37,260 bases of DNA. Origin: Pseudomonadota bacterium (GTDB lineage: Bacteria > Pseudomonadota > Gammaproteobacteria > Burkholderiales > Burkholderiaceae_C). Location of the stretch: assembly GCA_021792835.1 (NCBI GenBank), contig JAJYTY010000012.1:1-37260 (forward strand). Direction: 5' to 3'. Below are positions 23,919-31,407 of the stretch, piece by piece (position 1 is the stretch's first letter; every line of letters begins with the position of its first letter). Under the pieces are notes generated by a model. That model saw nothing but the letters and a program-made list of their open reading frames with translations. It was not told the DNA's origin and ran no database searches. Made by a program: the position numbers and the translations under genes.

Positions 23919-23953
23919 GGAACGGGCACGGGCAGCCCGGCCCGCGCCCGTTC
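23919..23953 (+). terminator. GC-rich stem-loop downstream of kynA
   Basis: GAACGGGC (23919-23926) pairs perfectly with GCCCGTTC (23946-23953). After one mismatch, CGGG/CCCG extends the stem, leaving a 9-base loop. It begins 33 bases after the kynA stop. No T-tract follows, so it may be a weak or factor-dependent terminator, or a leader structure of the next gene. Confidence 0.4.
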
Positions 23954-23971
23954 ACCGCCCCGGAGAGAGAA

Positions 23972-24439
23972 ATGGAAAACCGTCCTCCCCTGCCCCCGTT
24001 CACGCGCGAATCCGCGATCCAGAAGATCCGCCTCGCCGAGGACGCATGGAATTCCCGTGACCCGGCGCGCGTGGTGCTCGCCTACAGCCCCGACACGCGC
24101 TGGCGCAACCGCGCCGAATTCCCGGTCGGCCGCGAGCAGGCGCGCGCCTTCCTCGAACGCAAGTGGGCGCGCGAGCTCGACTACCGCCTGATCAAGGAGC
24201 TGTGGGCCTTCGCCGGAAACCGCATCGCCGTGCGCTTCGCCTACGAATGGCACGACGACAGCGGGCACTGGTTCCGCAGCTACGGCAACGAGAACTGGGA
24301 GTTCGACGAACAGGGCCTGATGACCCATCGCCACGCCAGCATCAACGACCTGCCGATCCCGGAGTCCGAGCGCAAGTACTTCTGGCCCCTCGGTCGCCGT
24401 CCCGACGACCATCCGGGCCTGTCCGAACTCGGGTTGTGA
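23972..24439 (+). CDS. NTF2-like (SnoaL-type, DUF1348 family) protein
   Basis: This is a 155-residue protein of the DUF1348 / nuclear transport factor 2-fold family. The N-terminal helix [20 protein letters not shown] and the curved-sheet strands ([16 protein letters not shown], then [17 protein letters not shown] and [11 protein letters not shown]) are diagnostic. C-terminal [20 protein letters not shown] is the usual DUF1348 ending. Members are small cytoplasmic proteins of unknown function, some possibly isomerases or hydrolases. GAGAGAGAAATG provides the ribosome binding site. It lies between kyn and a FAD-dehydrogenase/ThDP-enzyme pair, 25 bases before the latter, and may belong to that group. 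Confidence 0.88.
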   Translation: MENRPPLPPFTRESAIQKIRLAEDAWNSRDPARVVLAYSPDTRWRNRAEFPVGREQARAFLERKWARELDYRLIKELWAFAGNRIAVRFAYEWHDDSGHWFRSYGNENWEFDEQGLMTHRHASINDLPIPESERKYFWPLGRRPDDHPGLSELGL

Positions 24440-24464
24440 GCGGCCGCTCCCGGCAGGCGCGCTG

Positions 24465-26090
24465 ATGGGCCGCGGCATCGAATCGGAGGTGCTGGTGGTC
24501 GGCGGCGGGCTGGCCGGTCTGGTCACCGCGCTCGAATGCCTGCGCGCCGGGCTTTCGGTGACCCTGGTCGACCGCGACCACGCCGAGCGTTTCGGTGGAC
24601 TTGCGCTGTGGGCTCTTGGCGGCATGGCGCTGGTGGGAACGCCCCAGCAGGCGCGCATGGGCATCGCGGACACGCCGGAGATCGCGCTGCGCGACTGGCT
24701 GCGTTTCGGCGAACTGGCGCAGGACGACCCCTGGCCGCTGCGCTGGGCCCGCCACTACGTCGAGCACAGCCGGGTCGAGGTGCACGACTGGCTGCGCGGC
24801 GAAGGCATCCGCTTCCTGCCGGTGGTCAACTGGGTGGAGCGCGGGCGCCACGGCGACGGCAACAGCCTGCCGCGCTACCACATCGTCTGGGGCACCGGGC
24901 GCGAGCTCGTGCGTTGCCTGCTGCGCGCGCTGCGCCAGGCGGCGCCGCGCGCGCGCCTGCAGCTGCTGCACCGGCTGCGCGTGCGCGAACTCGATGTGCG
25001 CGGCGGCCGCCTGTGCGGCGCCGGCGCCGGCGCCGTGCACGAGGACACGGGCGAGGAGTTCAGCCTGCGCGCCGGCGCGGTGGTGCTGGCGATGGGCGGC
25101 ATCAACGGCAGCCTCGACGAGCTTCGCGCGAACTGGCCGCAGGGGCGCCCGCTGCCGGCGCAGCTGCTCAATGGCGCCCACCCCTACGCCGACGGCCGGC
25201 TGCACCACCACGCGGCCGATGCGCTGCAGGCGCGCATTCACCATGCCGGCGAGATGTGGAACTACGCGGCGGGGATTCCGCACCCCTTGCCGCATTTTCC
25301 CGGCCACGGCCTGTCGCTGGTGCCGTGCAAGTCGGCGCTGTGGCTGAACCACCGCGGCGAGCGCATCGGTCCGGAGCCGCTGGTCACCGGCTTCGACACC
25401 CATTGGCTGTGCCGGCGCGTGGCCGAGCAGCAGCGCCCCTACACCTGGCATTTGCTCAACCGCCGCATCGCGCTGAAGGAGCTGGCGATCTCGGGGGCGC
25501 AGCACAACCCGCGGCTGCGCGACAAGCAATGGCTGCGATTCGTCTTCGAGACCCTGTTCGGAAATCGCCGGCTGCTCGCCGAGCTGCTGCGCGACAGCCG
25601 GCACGTGCTGGCCGACGCCGATCTCGACGGGCTGGCCGCGCGCATGAACGAGCTGGTCGGCAGCGACGAGGTGCGCCCCGAGGTGCTGCGAGCCACGGTG
25701 GACGAGTTCGACGCCAATTTCCTGCACGGCGGTGCGCTGTGCAACGACGAGCAGATCCGCCGCGTGATGCACGCCCGCCAGTGGCGCGCCGACCGGCTGC
25801 GCACCTGCCGCCCGGCCCCGCTGGCCGGTCGCGGGGCCGGGCCCTACATCGCGATCCAGACCTGGCTGATCAGCCGCAAGAGCCTGGGCGGGTTGCAGAC
25901 CGACCTGCAAAGCCGGGTGCTCGACACCCGCGGCGAGCCCATTCCCGGGCTGTACTGCGTCGGCGAGGCCGCCGGCTTCGGCGGCGGCGGCGCCAACGGA
26001 AGGCGCTCGCTGGAGGGCACCTTCCTGCCCGGATGCATCCTCACCGCGCGTGCCGCCGCGAGATCGCTGGCGCACGGCGACGCGCCGTAG
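24465..26090 (+). CDS. FAD-binding dehydrogenase (KstD/fumarate reductase flavoprotein family)
   Basis: This is a 541-residue flavoprotein. The dinucleotide-binding motif VLVVGGGLAGLVTALE is at residues 9-24, AGAVVLAMGGINGS lies mid-protein, and the C-terminal GLYCVGEAAGFGGGGANG plus EGTFLPGCILTAR closes the FAD site. This organisation is that of 3-ketosteroid dehydrogenase/fumarate reductase-like enzymes annotated as FAD-binding dehydrogenases. No signal peptide or heme motif is seen, so it is probably cytoplasmic. Substrate cannot be read from sequence. It is followed after 35 bases by a lone acetolactate-synthase-like ThDP enzyme, suggesting a two-enzyme catabolic step on a 2-keto or alpha,beta-unsaturated acid. 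The ATG at 24465 is the first in frame with the family N-terminus. Confidence 0.82.
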   Translation: MGRGIESEVLVVGGGLAGLVTALECLRAGLSVTLVDRDHAERFGGLALWALGGMALVGTPQQARMGIADTPEIALRDWLRFGELAQDDPWPLRWARHYVEHSRVEVHDWLRGEGIRFLPVVNWVERGRHGDGNSLPRYHIVWGTGRELVRCLLRALRQAAPRARLQLLHRLRVRELDVRGGRLCGAGAGAVHEDTGEEFSLRAGAVVLAMGGINGSLDELRANWPQGRPLPAQLLNGAHPYADGRLHHHAADALQARIHHAGEMWNYAAGIPHPLPHFPGHGLSLVPCKSALWLNHRGERIGPEPLVTGFDTHWLCRRVAEQQRPYTWHLLNRRIALKELAISGAQHNPRLRDKQWLRFVFETLFGNRRLLAELLRDSRHVLADADLDGLAARMNELVGSDEVRPEVLRATVDEFDANFLHGGALCNDEQIRRVMHARQWRADRLRTCRPAPLAGRGAGPYIAIQTWLISRKSLGGLQTDLQSRVLDTRGEPIPGLYCVGEAAGFGGGGANGRRSLEGTFLPGCILTARAAARSLAHGDAP

Positions 26091-26125
26091 CCCCCATTTT
26101 CCCGAGTTGCACGAGGAAATCCCCC

Positions 26126-27781
26126 ATGCCCGACGGCGCCCGCTCCCTGCTGCGAACCCTGGCCGACTGCGGCGTCACGGTGTGCTTCAGCAACCCAGGC
26201 ACCTCCGAAATGCATTTCGTCGCCGCGCTCGAATCCGAGCCGCGCATGCGCGCCGTGCTCACGCTGTTCGAGGGCGTCGCCAGCGGCGCCGCCGACGGCT
26301 GGGCGCGCATGCGCGGCAGCCCCGCCGCGACCCTGCTGCACCTGGGCTGCGGTCTGGGCAACGCGCTGGCCAACCTGCACAACGCGCGCAAGGGCGGGGT
26401 GCCGCTGCTCAACATCGTGGGGGACCACGCGAGCTGGCACGCCGGCTACGACACACCGCTGCAGTCCGACATCGAGACCGTCGCGCGCAATGTCTCGAGC
26501 TGGGTGCGGCGCAGCCGCGACAGCGTGTCGCTGGGCCAAGACGCGGCCGAGGCGGTGGCCGCCGCGATGGGCCCACCCGGGCAGGTGGCCACGCTGATCC
26601 TGCCGGCCGACGTGTCGTGGGGCGACGGCGGCGTGGCCCATGCGCCGCTGCCGCCCGACGCACCCGCGTTGCCCGATGCCAGGTCGCTCGACGACATCGC
26701 CGAGGCGCTGCGCGGGCCGCGGCGTTCGGCGCTGCTGCTGGGCGGGCGCGCGCTGTGCGAGCCGGCGCTGGGCTGCGCGGCGAGAATCGCCGCGCGCACC
26801 GGTGCCAGGCTGCTCGCCGAGGTGTTCCCGACCCGGCTGCAACGCGGAGCCGGCACTCCGGTGCTCGAGCGCATCGCCTACCTCGCCGAGCTGGCCAGGG
26901 TGCAGCTGGCCGACATCGAACAGCTGGTGCTGGTCGATGCGCGGTTGCCGGTGTCCTTCTTCGGCTACCCGGGGCAGGCCAGCGAACTGCTGGCGCCGTC
27001 GTGCCGCGTGCAGACCCTGGCCGCGCCCACGCAGGACCTGCAAGGCGCGCTGCGGCAACTGAGCGAGCGCGTGGACGCGCGCGAGGCGAGCCCGCCGCTG
27101 CAGCCGGCATCGCGCCCGCCGCTGCCGCGCGGCCGGCTCAGCGCGGAGAAGGTCTGCAAGGCGATCGGCGCGCTGCTGCCCGAAGATGCGATCGTCGTCG
27201 ACGAAGCGCAGACCTCGGGTCTGATGCTTCCCTTCTACACCGCCGGCGCGCCGCGCCACGACCTGCTGTGCCTGACAGGTGGCGCGATCGGCCAGGGGCT
27301 GCCGCTGGCGCTCGGAGCCGCCGTCGCCTGCCCGCAACGGCCGGTGATCGCACTGGTCGGCGACGGCGCGGCCATGTACACGCTGCAGGCCTTGTGGTCG
27401 ATGGCGCGCGAACGCACCCATGTGGTGGCGGTGGTGTTCAACAACCGCGCCTACTCGATCCTGAACCTGGAGCTGCAGCGCGTGGGCGCGCGCCGGGCCG
27501 GGGATGCGGCGCGCGCGCAACTGCGGCTGGACGATCCGGAAATCGATTTCGTGCAGCTCGCCGCCGGGCTCGGCGTGCCGGCACGGCGCGCCACCACCGC
27601 CGACGAGTTCAACGAGGCCTTGCGGAACGCGCTGGCCACGCCCGGGCCGCACCTGATCGACGCCGTGGTTCCCGCCGCGGTGCGCGGCCTCAAGCTGCGC
27701 CTGCTGCCGCACGTGCTGGGTTCGCTCGGGCGCATGCCGCCGGGGCTCGCGCAGGCACTGCGGCGCAAGATCGCACCTTGA
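26126..27781 (+). CDS. ThDP-dependent enzyme of the acetolactate synthase large-subunit family, no small subunit
   Basis: This is a 551-residue three-domain ThDP enzyme. The N-terminal Pyr domain contains the catalytic glutamate E49 (LTLFEGVASGAADGWARM), and the PP domain holds the ThDP motif GDGAAMYTLQALWSM followed by VVFNNRAYSILNLEL. GAGGAA at 26113 precedes the ATG at 26126 by about 8 bases. The start SNPGTSEMHFVAAL is typical of the branch annotated as acetolactate synthase large subunit but distinct from biosynthetic IlvB. No regulatory subunit is encoded nearby, so a decarboxylase or carboligase of catabolism (benzoylformate-, oxalyl-CoA- or sulfoacetaldehyde-type) is as likely. It ends directly against the convergent DUF488 gene, with zero intergenic bases. 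Confidence 0.83.
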   Translation: MPDGARSLLRTLADCGVTVCFSNPGTSEMHFVAALESEPRMRAVLTLFEGVASGAADGWARMRGSPAATLLHLGCGLGNALANLHNARKGGVPLLNIVGDHASWHAGYDTPLQSDIETVARNVSSWVRRSRDSVSLGQDAAEAVAAAMGPPGQVATLILPADVSWGDGGVAHAPLPPDAPALPDARSLDDIAEALRGPRRSALLLGGRALCEPALGCAARIAARTGARLLAEVFPTRLQRGAGTPVLERIAYLAELARVQLADIEQLVLVDARLPVSFFGYPGQASELLAPSCRVQTLAAPTQDLQGALRQLSERVDAREASPPLQPASRPPLPRGRLSAEKVCKAIGALLPEDAIVVDEAQTSGLMLPFYTAGAPRHDLLCLTGGAIGQGLPLALGAAVACPQRPVIALVGDGAAMYTLQALWSMARERTHVVAVVFNNRAYSILNLELQRVGARRAGDAARAQLRLDDPEIDFVQLAAGLGVPARRATTADEFNEALRNALATPGPHLIDAVVPAAVRGLKLRLLPHVLGSLGRMPPGLAQALRRKIAP

Positions 27782-28579
27782 TCAAGGTGTGGCGCCGGGC
27801 GGCGGGGCCAGCAGGTCCTGGCGTTCGCGTTCGAAGTGGTGTTCCATCACATGCTGGAACGGCAGCGTGGCGTCGACCAGGCGCAGCCGCGCGCGTGCAT
27901 CGCGCACGCGGGCCGGGGCGTGCGCCAGTCGCTCGCGCAGCTCGGCGAGCATGGCCGCGAGCTTGCGGTGCTCGGCCAGGTACACGCGCGCAGGCCAGCG
28001 CGCCGAGGCGTCGAGCCTGGCGATCCAGTCGGCCTCCTCCTGCTGCGCGTGCCGGAGGTGCAGCACCGCCAGCTCGTCCAGCCGTTCGCGTGCCTGGTCC
28101 AGCCGGCCGAGCAGCAGTGCCCGTCGTGCGGCACCGACCATGTCCAGCAGCCGCTCGTGCTCGTCCAGCAGACCCAGGCGCGCCGCCTGCGGGCGGGTCG
28201 CTCCGGGAGCGCGCCGCAGGTGGCGCAGCAGCACCGCGGCATGGTTGTGCACCGGGTCGCGCGCGGCGTACAGCAGACTCGCGCGGTCGTGGCCGCGCAG
28301 CGCGTCGGCCAGCGCGCGCAACCCTTGCGGGTTCGCATCGAGCTCGGCCTCGTAGCGCGCGCCGAACTCCTCCCATTTGCGCGGGTCGTGGGCGAACCAT
28401 GTGCGCAGCGCAGGCGACGGCGCCACGTCCTTCAGCCACAGCTGCACCTGCGCCTGCTCGCGCCGCAGACCGCGCGGCCACAGCCGGTCGACCAGCACGC
28501 GCAGGCCGTCGCGCGGCGACGGCGGGTCGTAGACGCGCTTGATCGAAAGCGTCGGCAAGGTTTCGTCGGGGCTTGGCAT
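27782..28579 (-). CDS. DUF488 domain fused to a hemerythrin-like four-helix domain
   Basis: This 265-residue protein has two modules. Residues ~11-120 are DUF488/YeaO-like: IKRVYDPPSPRDGLRVLVDR, then LWPRGLRRE, FAHDPRKWEEF and LLYAARDPVHNHA. Residues ~135-260 look like a hemerythrin-type bundle, with H141 (LLDEHERLL), H174/H177 and E181 (HLRHAQQEE), H204 (AEHRKL), and H243, H247/H248 and E252 (HVMEHHFERE). HxxxE and HxxxxE are the expected diiron spacings, though one HxxxH pair seems incomplete. It probably binds iron and handles oxygen or nitric oxide. Position beside and divergent from narX suggests a nitrosative-stress role. The ATG at 28579 fits the DUF488 start; longer upstream frames are not family-like. 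Confidence 0.78.
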   Translation of the reverse strand: MPSPDETLPTLSIKRVYDPPSPRDGLRVLVDRLWPRGLRREQAQVQLWLKDVAPSPALRTWFAHDPRKWEEFGARYEAELDANPQGLRALADALRGHDRASLLYAARDPVHNHAAVLLRHLRRAPGATRPQAARLGLLDEHERLLDMVGAARRALLLGRLDQARERLDELAVLHLRHAQQEEADWIARLDASARWPARVYLAEHRKLAAMLAELRERLAHAPARVRDARARLRLVDATLPFQHVMEHHFERERQDLLAPPPGATP

Positions 28580-28589
28580 CGGGGCGGGA

Positions 28590-28603
28590 TAGAATCGAAT
28601 CAG
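28590..28603. promoter_or_regulatory. Possible FNR-type half-matched site in the DUF488-hemerythrin/narX gap
   Basis: TAGAA-TCGA-ATCAG matches 7 of 10 defined bases of the FNR consensus TTGAT-N4-ATCAA. The same string contains TAGAAT, which could be a -10 for narX. It lies between divergent starts at 28579 and 28678. Confidence 0.3.
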
Positions 28604-28677
28604 GAGCCTTGTATGCCACTTTAGCGCCGCCGCGCGCGGCCTGCCAGCGCGCGTCGTCCCATCCAGACCGACCCCCG

Positions 28678-30633
28678 ATGAACGCGCAGGCGCCTTCGCG
28701 CAACTGGACCCTGACCTCGAAGATCTCGCTGTTCGCCGGGACCTTCCTGCTGCTGTCGCTGCTGTCGGTCGGCGCGACATTGTGGATCTCGTGGGAGCTG
28801 CAGGGCGGTGCCGGCGCGGTCAATGTCGCCGGCCAGTTGCGCATGATGACCTACCGCCTGGGAGTCAGCCAGGCCGAAGGCGACCGCTCGCGCATGTCGC
28901 GCGAGGTCGCACAGATGCAGGCGGCCATCGATCTCCTGCGCAACGGCGACGAGGCGCGGCCGCTGGCGGTGCCGTGGGACGCGACGATCCATGCACGTTT
29001 CGCCGACGTGCTGCGCCAATGGCAGATCCTGAAGCCGCGCTGGAGCGCGGCTGCGGCGACATCCATGGTGCCGCGGCGCGAACTCGACCGCATGGTGGCG
29101 TCGGTCGACGCCTTCGTGCGCTCGATCGAGGATCGCCTGGATTTCTGGACGTCGATGCTCCACACGGCGCAGATGGCGATGGGCGGCTTCGTGCTCGTGG
29201 CCTTCATGGCCATGCTGTTCCTGGCCTATCTGCACGTGCTGGAGCCCGTGGGGCAGCTGGCGCGCGGCGTGGAGTCGATCGCCGCGGGCGACTACGAGGT
29301 GCGTGTGCAGGTCGATTCCAGCGACGAACTGGGCGATCTGGCGCAGGGATTCAACCGCATGGCGGCGCAGCTGCGGGCGGTGTACGGTGAACTGGAGCAA
29401 CGCGTGCAGCTCAAGACCGCGGCGCTGGAGACCGAGCGCAGGCGCCTGCTGGCGCTGTACGAAGTCAGCGCACTGGTGTCGAGATCGGGCAGCCTGGAGG
29501 AACTCGCCGCCGGGTTCACGCAGGCGCTGCGGCGGATCGCGCAGGCCGACGCGGCCATGCTGCGCTGGACCGACGACACGGCGCAGCGCTACGTGCTGCT
29601 GGCGGCCGAGGGCATGCCGCGAGGCATCGTCGACGACGAGCGCTGCCTCGCCGCCGGGGCCTGCAACTGTGGTCGTTCGCGCCCGGGAGACGGCGCGCAG
29701 CTGGTGCGCCTGCACCGGCCGGGGCAGGCCGCCGGCACGACGGTGCTGTTCGACCCGCACACCGACGAGGCCTGCGTGCGCGAGGGATTCACCACGCTGC
29801 TCAGCGTGCCGGTCTCGCTGCAGCAGCGCCTGCTGGGCGAGATCGACCTGTTCTACCGCGCCGAGCACACGCCCGACCCCGCGCAGCATGCGCTGCTCGA
29901 CGCCCTGGCCGAGCACCTGGCGTCGGCGATGGAGGGGCTGCGCAGCGCAGCACTCGAGCGCGAGGCCGCGGTGGCTCGCGAGCGCACGCTGCTGGCGCGT
30001 GAACTGCACGACTCGATCGCGCAGGCGCTGGCCTTCATGAAGATCCAGCTGCAGCTCCTGCGCTCGGCGCTGCGCGCGGGCGATCCGCAGCGCGTCGAGA
30101 CGGCGATTTCCGAGCTCGACGCAGGAATCCGCGAAAGCCTGGCCGACGTGCGCGAGCTGCTGCTGCACTTTCGCACCCGCACGCAGGAACAGGACATCGA
30201 GCCGGCCCTTCGCAGCACCCTGCAGAAGTTCCAGACGCAATCGGGCATCGACATCGGGCTTGAGTTCAACGGCCGCGGGCAGCCGCTGGACGCCGACGTG
30301 CAGGTGCAGGTGCTGCACGTCGTGCAGGAGGCGCTGTCGAATGTGCGCAAGCATGCGCAGGCGCATCGTGTCGACGTACGCGTGCAAAGCCTGCCGCGCT
30401 GGAGCTTCAGCATTCGCGACGACGGGCGCGGCTTCGACGAGTCGGCCGTGCTCGACGACGCGCAGGCGCACGTCGGGCTGCAGATCATGCGCGAGCGCGC
30501 GGCGATGATCGGCGCCTCGTTGCAGCTGCGCTCGACACCCGGCCGCGGCACCACGGTCAACCTGGAGCTGCCGCAGACCCTGGGCGCCGGCGATGACGCG
30601 CAGGCGCTGCCCGCCGCCGATACGCTGCACTGA
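28678..30633 (+). CDS. narX: Nitrate/nitrite sensor histidine kinase
   Basis: This is a 651-residue inner-membrane sensor: TM1 ~14-38, a periplasmic domain with the nitrate-binding P-box (V48-N-V-A-G-Q-L-R-M-M-T-Y-R-L), TM2 ~166-188, then HAMP ~188-240. A GAF-like region with cysteines C323, C329, C331 and C366 follows, as in the cysteine-containing central module of NarX-type sensors. The HisKA_3 helix ARELHDSIAQALAFMK carries phospho-accepting H444. The HATPase domain contains VVQEALSNVRKHAQAH and DDGRGF. It phosphorylates the response regulator encoded 12 bases downstream. The start codon is the first ATG ahead of TM1; the ribosome site is weak. Confidence 0.92.
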   Translation: MNAQAPSRNWTLTSKISLFAGTFLLLSLLSVGATLWISWELQGGAGAVNVAGQLRMMTYRLGVSQAEGDRSRMSREVAQMQAAIDLLRNGDEARPLAVPWDATIHARFADVLRQWQILKPRWSAAAATSMVPRRELDRMVASVDAFVRSIEDRLDFWTSMLHTAQMAMGGFVLVAFMAMLFLAYLHVLEPVGQLARGVESIAAGDYEVRVQVDSSDELGDLAQGFNRMAAQLRAVYGELEQRVQLKTAALETERRRLLALYEVSALVSRSGSLEELAAGFTQALRRIAQADAAMLRWTDDTAQRYVLLAAEGMPRGIVDDERCLAAGACNCGRSRPGDGAQLVRLHRPGQAAGTTVLFDPHTDEACVREGFTTLLSVPVSLQQRLLGEIDLFYRAEHTPDPAQHALLDALAEHLASAMEGLRSAALEREAAVARERTLLARELHDSIAQALAFMKIQLQLLRSALRAGDPQRVETAISELDAGIRESLADVRELLLHFRTRTQEQDIEPALRSTLQKFQTQSGIDIGLEFNGRGQPLDADVQVQVLHVVQEALSNVRKHAQAHRVDVRVQSLPRWSFSIRDDGRGFDESAVLDDAQAHVGLQIMRERAAMIGASLQLRSTPGRGTTVNLELPQTLGAGDDAQALPAADTLH

Positions 30634-30645
30634 ACCGGGACGACG

Positions 30646-31299
30646 ATGGACCTGATCCGCATCCTGCTGGTCGACGACCATGCGCTGTTCCGGCGCGGAT
30701 TGCGCGCGCTGCTCGCCGGGGAAGCCGGCCTGGCGGTCGACGGCGAGGCGGCCGACGCCGGCGAGGCCTTGCGCCTGGCGGCCCGGCTGCAGCCCGACGT
30801 GATCCTGCTCGACAACCACCTGCCCGGCGTGCGCGGAGTCGACGCCATCCGCAACCTGCGCGAGGCCGCGCCCGCGACGCGCATCCTGATGCTCACGGTC
30901 AGCGACGACTCGGCCGACCTGGCCGCGGCGCTGCGCGCGGGGGCCACCGGCTACCTGCTCAAGACCTGCGAGGCCGCCGATCTGGTCGATTCGATCCGGC
31001 GCGCGCGCGACGGCCAGGTGGTGATCGGCGCCGACATGGGCGCCAAGCTCGCGCAGGCGATGGCGGACGCCGGCGCTCCCGCCGCGGACATGCCGCTCAC
31101 CCCGCGCGAAGCGCAGATCGCGGCGGCCATCGCACGCGGCGCCAGCAACAAGGCGATCGCACGCGAACTCGACATCGCCGAGACCACGGTCAAGGTGCAC
31201 GTGCAAAGCATCCTGCGCAAGCTCGAGCTGGGCTCGCGCGTGCAGGTAGCGGCGTGGGCGCTGCGCCGCGGCCTGGACGACGCCTGCGGCAGGAACTAG
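30646..31299 (+). CDS. narL: Nitrate/nitrite response regulator
   Basis: This is a 217-residue two-domain regulator. The receiver domain has ILLVDDHALFRRGL, phospho-acceptor D56 in ILLDNHLPGVRGVD and conserved K106. The C-terminal LuxR-type helix-turn-helix is at ~150-210, with LTPREAQIAAAIARGASNKA and AETTVKVHVQSILRKL. It is paired with the upstream NarX-type kinase and expected to activate narK/narG transcription in response to nitrate. I looked for NarL heptamers (TACYYMT) upstream of narK and saw no convincing 7-2-7 pair. Confidence 0.93.
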   Translation: MDLIRILLVDDHALFRRGLRALLAGEAGLAVDGEAADAGEALRLAARLQPDVILLDNHLPGVRGVDAIRNLREAAPATRILMLTVSDDSADLAAALRAGATGYLLKTCEAADLVDSIRRARDGQVVIGADMGAKLAQAMADAGAPAADMPLTPREAQIAAAIARGASNKAIARELDIAETTVKVHVQSILRKLELGSRVQVAAWALRRGLDDACGRN

Positions 31300-31306
31300 T
31301 TCTTTC

Positions 31307-31335
31307 GGAGGACCCGCGGCGGCGCGGCGTCCTCC
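31307..31335 (+). terminator. Stem-loop between narL and narK
   Basis: GGAGGAC (31307-31313) pairs with GTCCTCC (31329-31335). The stem continues with CCGCG/CGCGG after a single bulged base, giving about 12 base pairs and a 4-base loop. It begins 7 bases after the narL stop. No T-tract follows, so intrinsic termination would be inefficient. Confidence 0.45.
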
Positions 31336-31340
31336 TAGCG

Positions 31341-31363
31341 GGCGATGTTCGGCGCGCATCGCC
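31341..31363. promoter_or_regulatory. Inverted repeat upstream of narK
   Basis: GGCGATG (31341-31347) and CATCGCC (31357-31363) form a perfect 7-base inverted repeat with a 9-base spacer, 45-67 bases ahead of narK. It could be a protein operator. It does not match the FNR or NarL consensus. Confidence 0.35.
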
Positions 31364-31374
31364 GCGCCTATGGT

Positions 31375-31403
31375 GTTCTCCAACGACGAACAGCGTGGAG
31401 AAC
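31375..31403 (+). promoter_or_regulatory. Stem-loop sequestering the narK ribosome binding site
   Basis: GTTCTCC (31375-31381) is perfectly complementary to GGAGAAC (31397-31403) with a 15-base loop. The right arm contains the narK Shine-Dalgarno GGAG (31397-31400), 7 bases before the ATG at 31408. Pairing in the mRNA would mask the ribosome site. Confidence 0.5.
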
Positions 31404-31407
31404 CATC

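Noticed and set aside
26126-27781. Biosynthetic acetolactate synthase (ilvB)
   Set aside because: No ilvN/ilvH regulatory subunit or other ilv genes are adjacent, and the N-terminal sequence belongs to a divergent branch; a specific function was not assigned.
28539-28552. TTGATCGAAAGCGT as an FNR box
   Set aside because: The left half is perfect but the right half does not match ATCAA, and it lies inside the DUF488 coding region.
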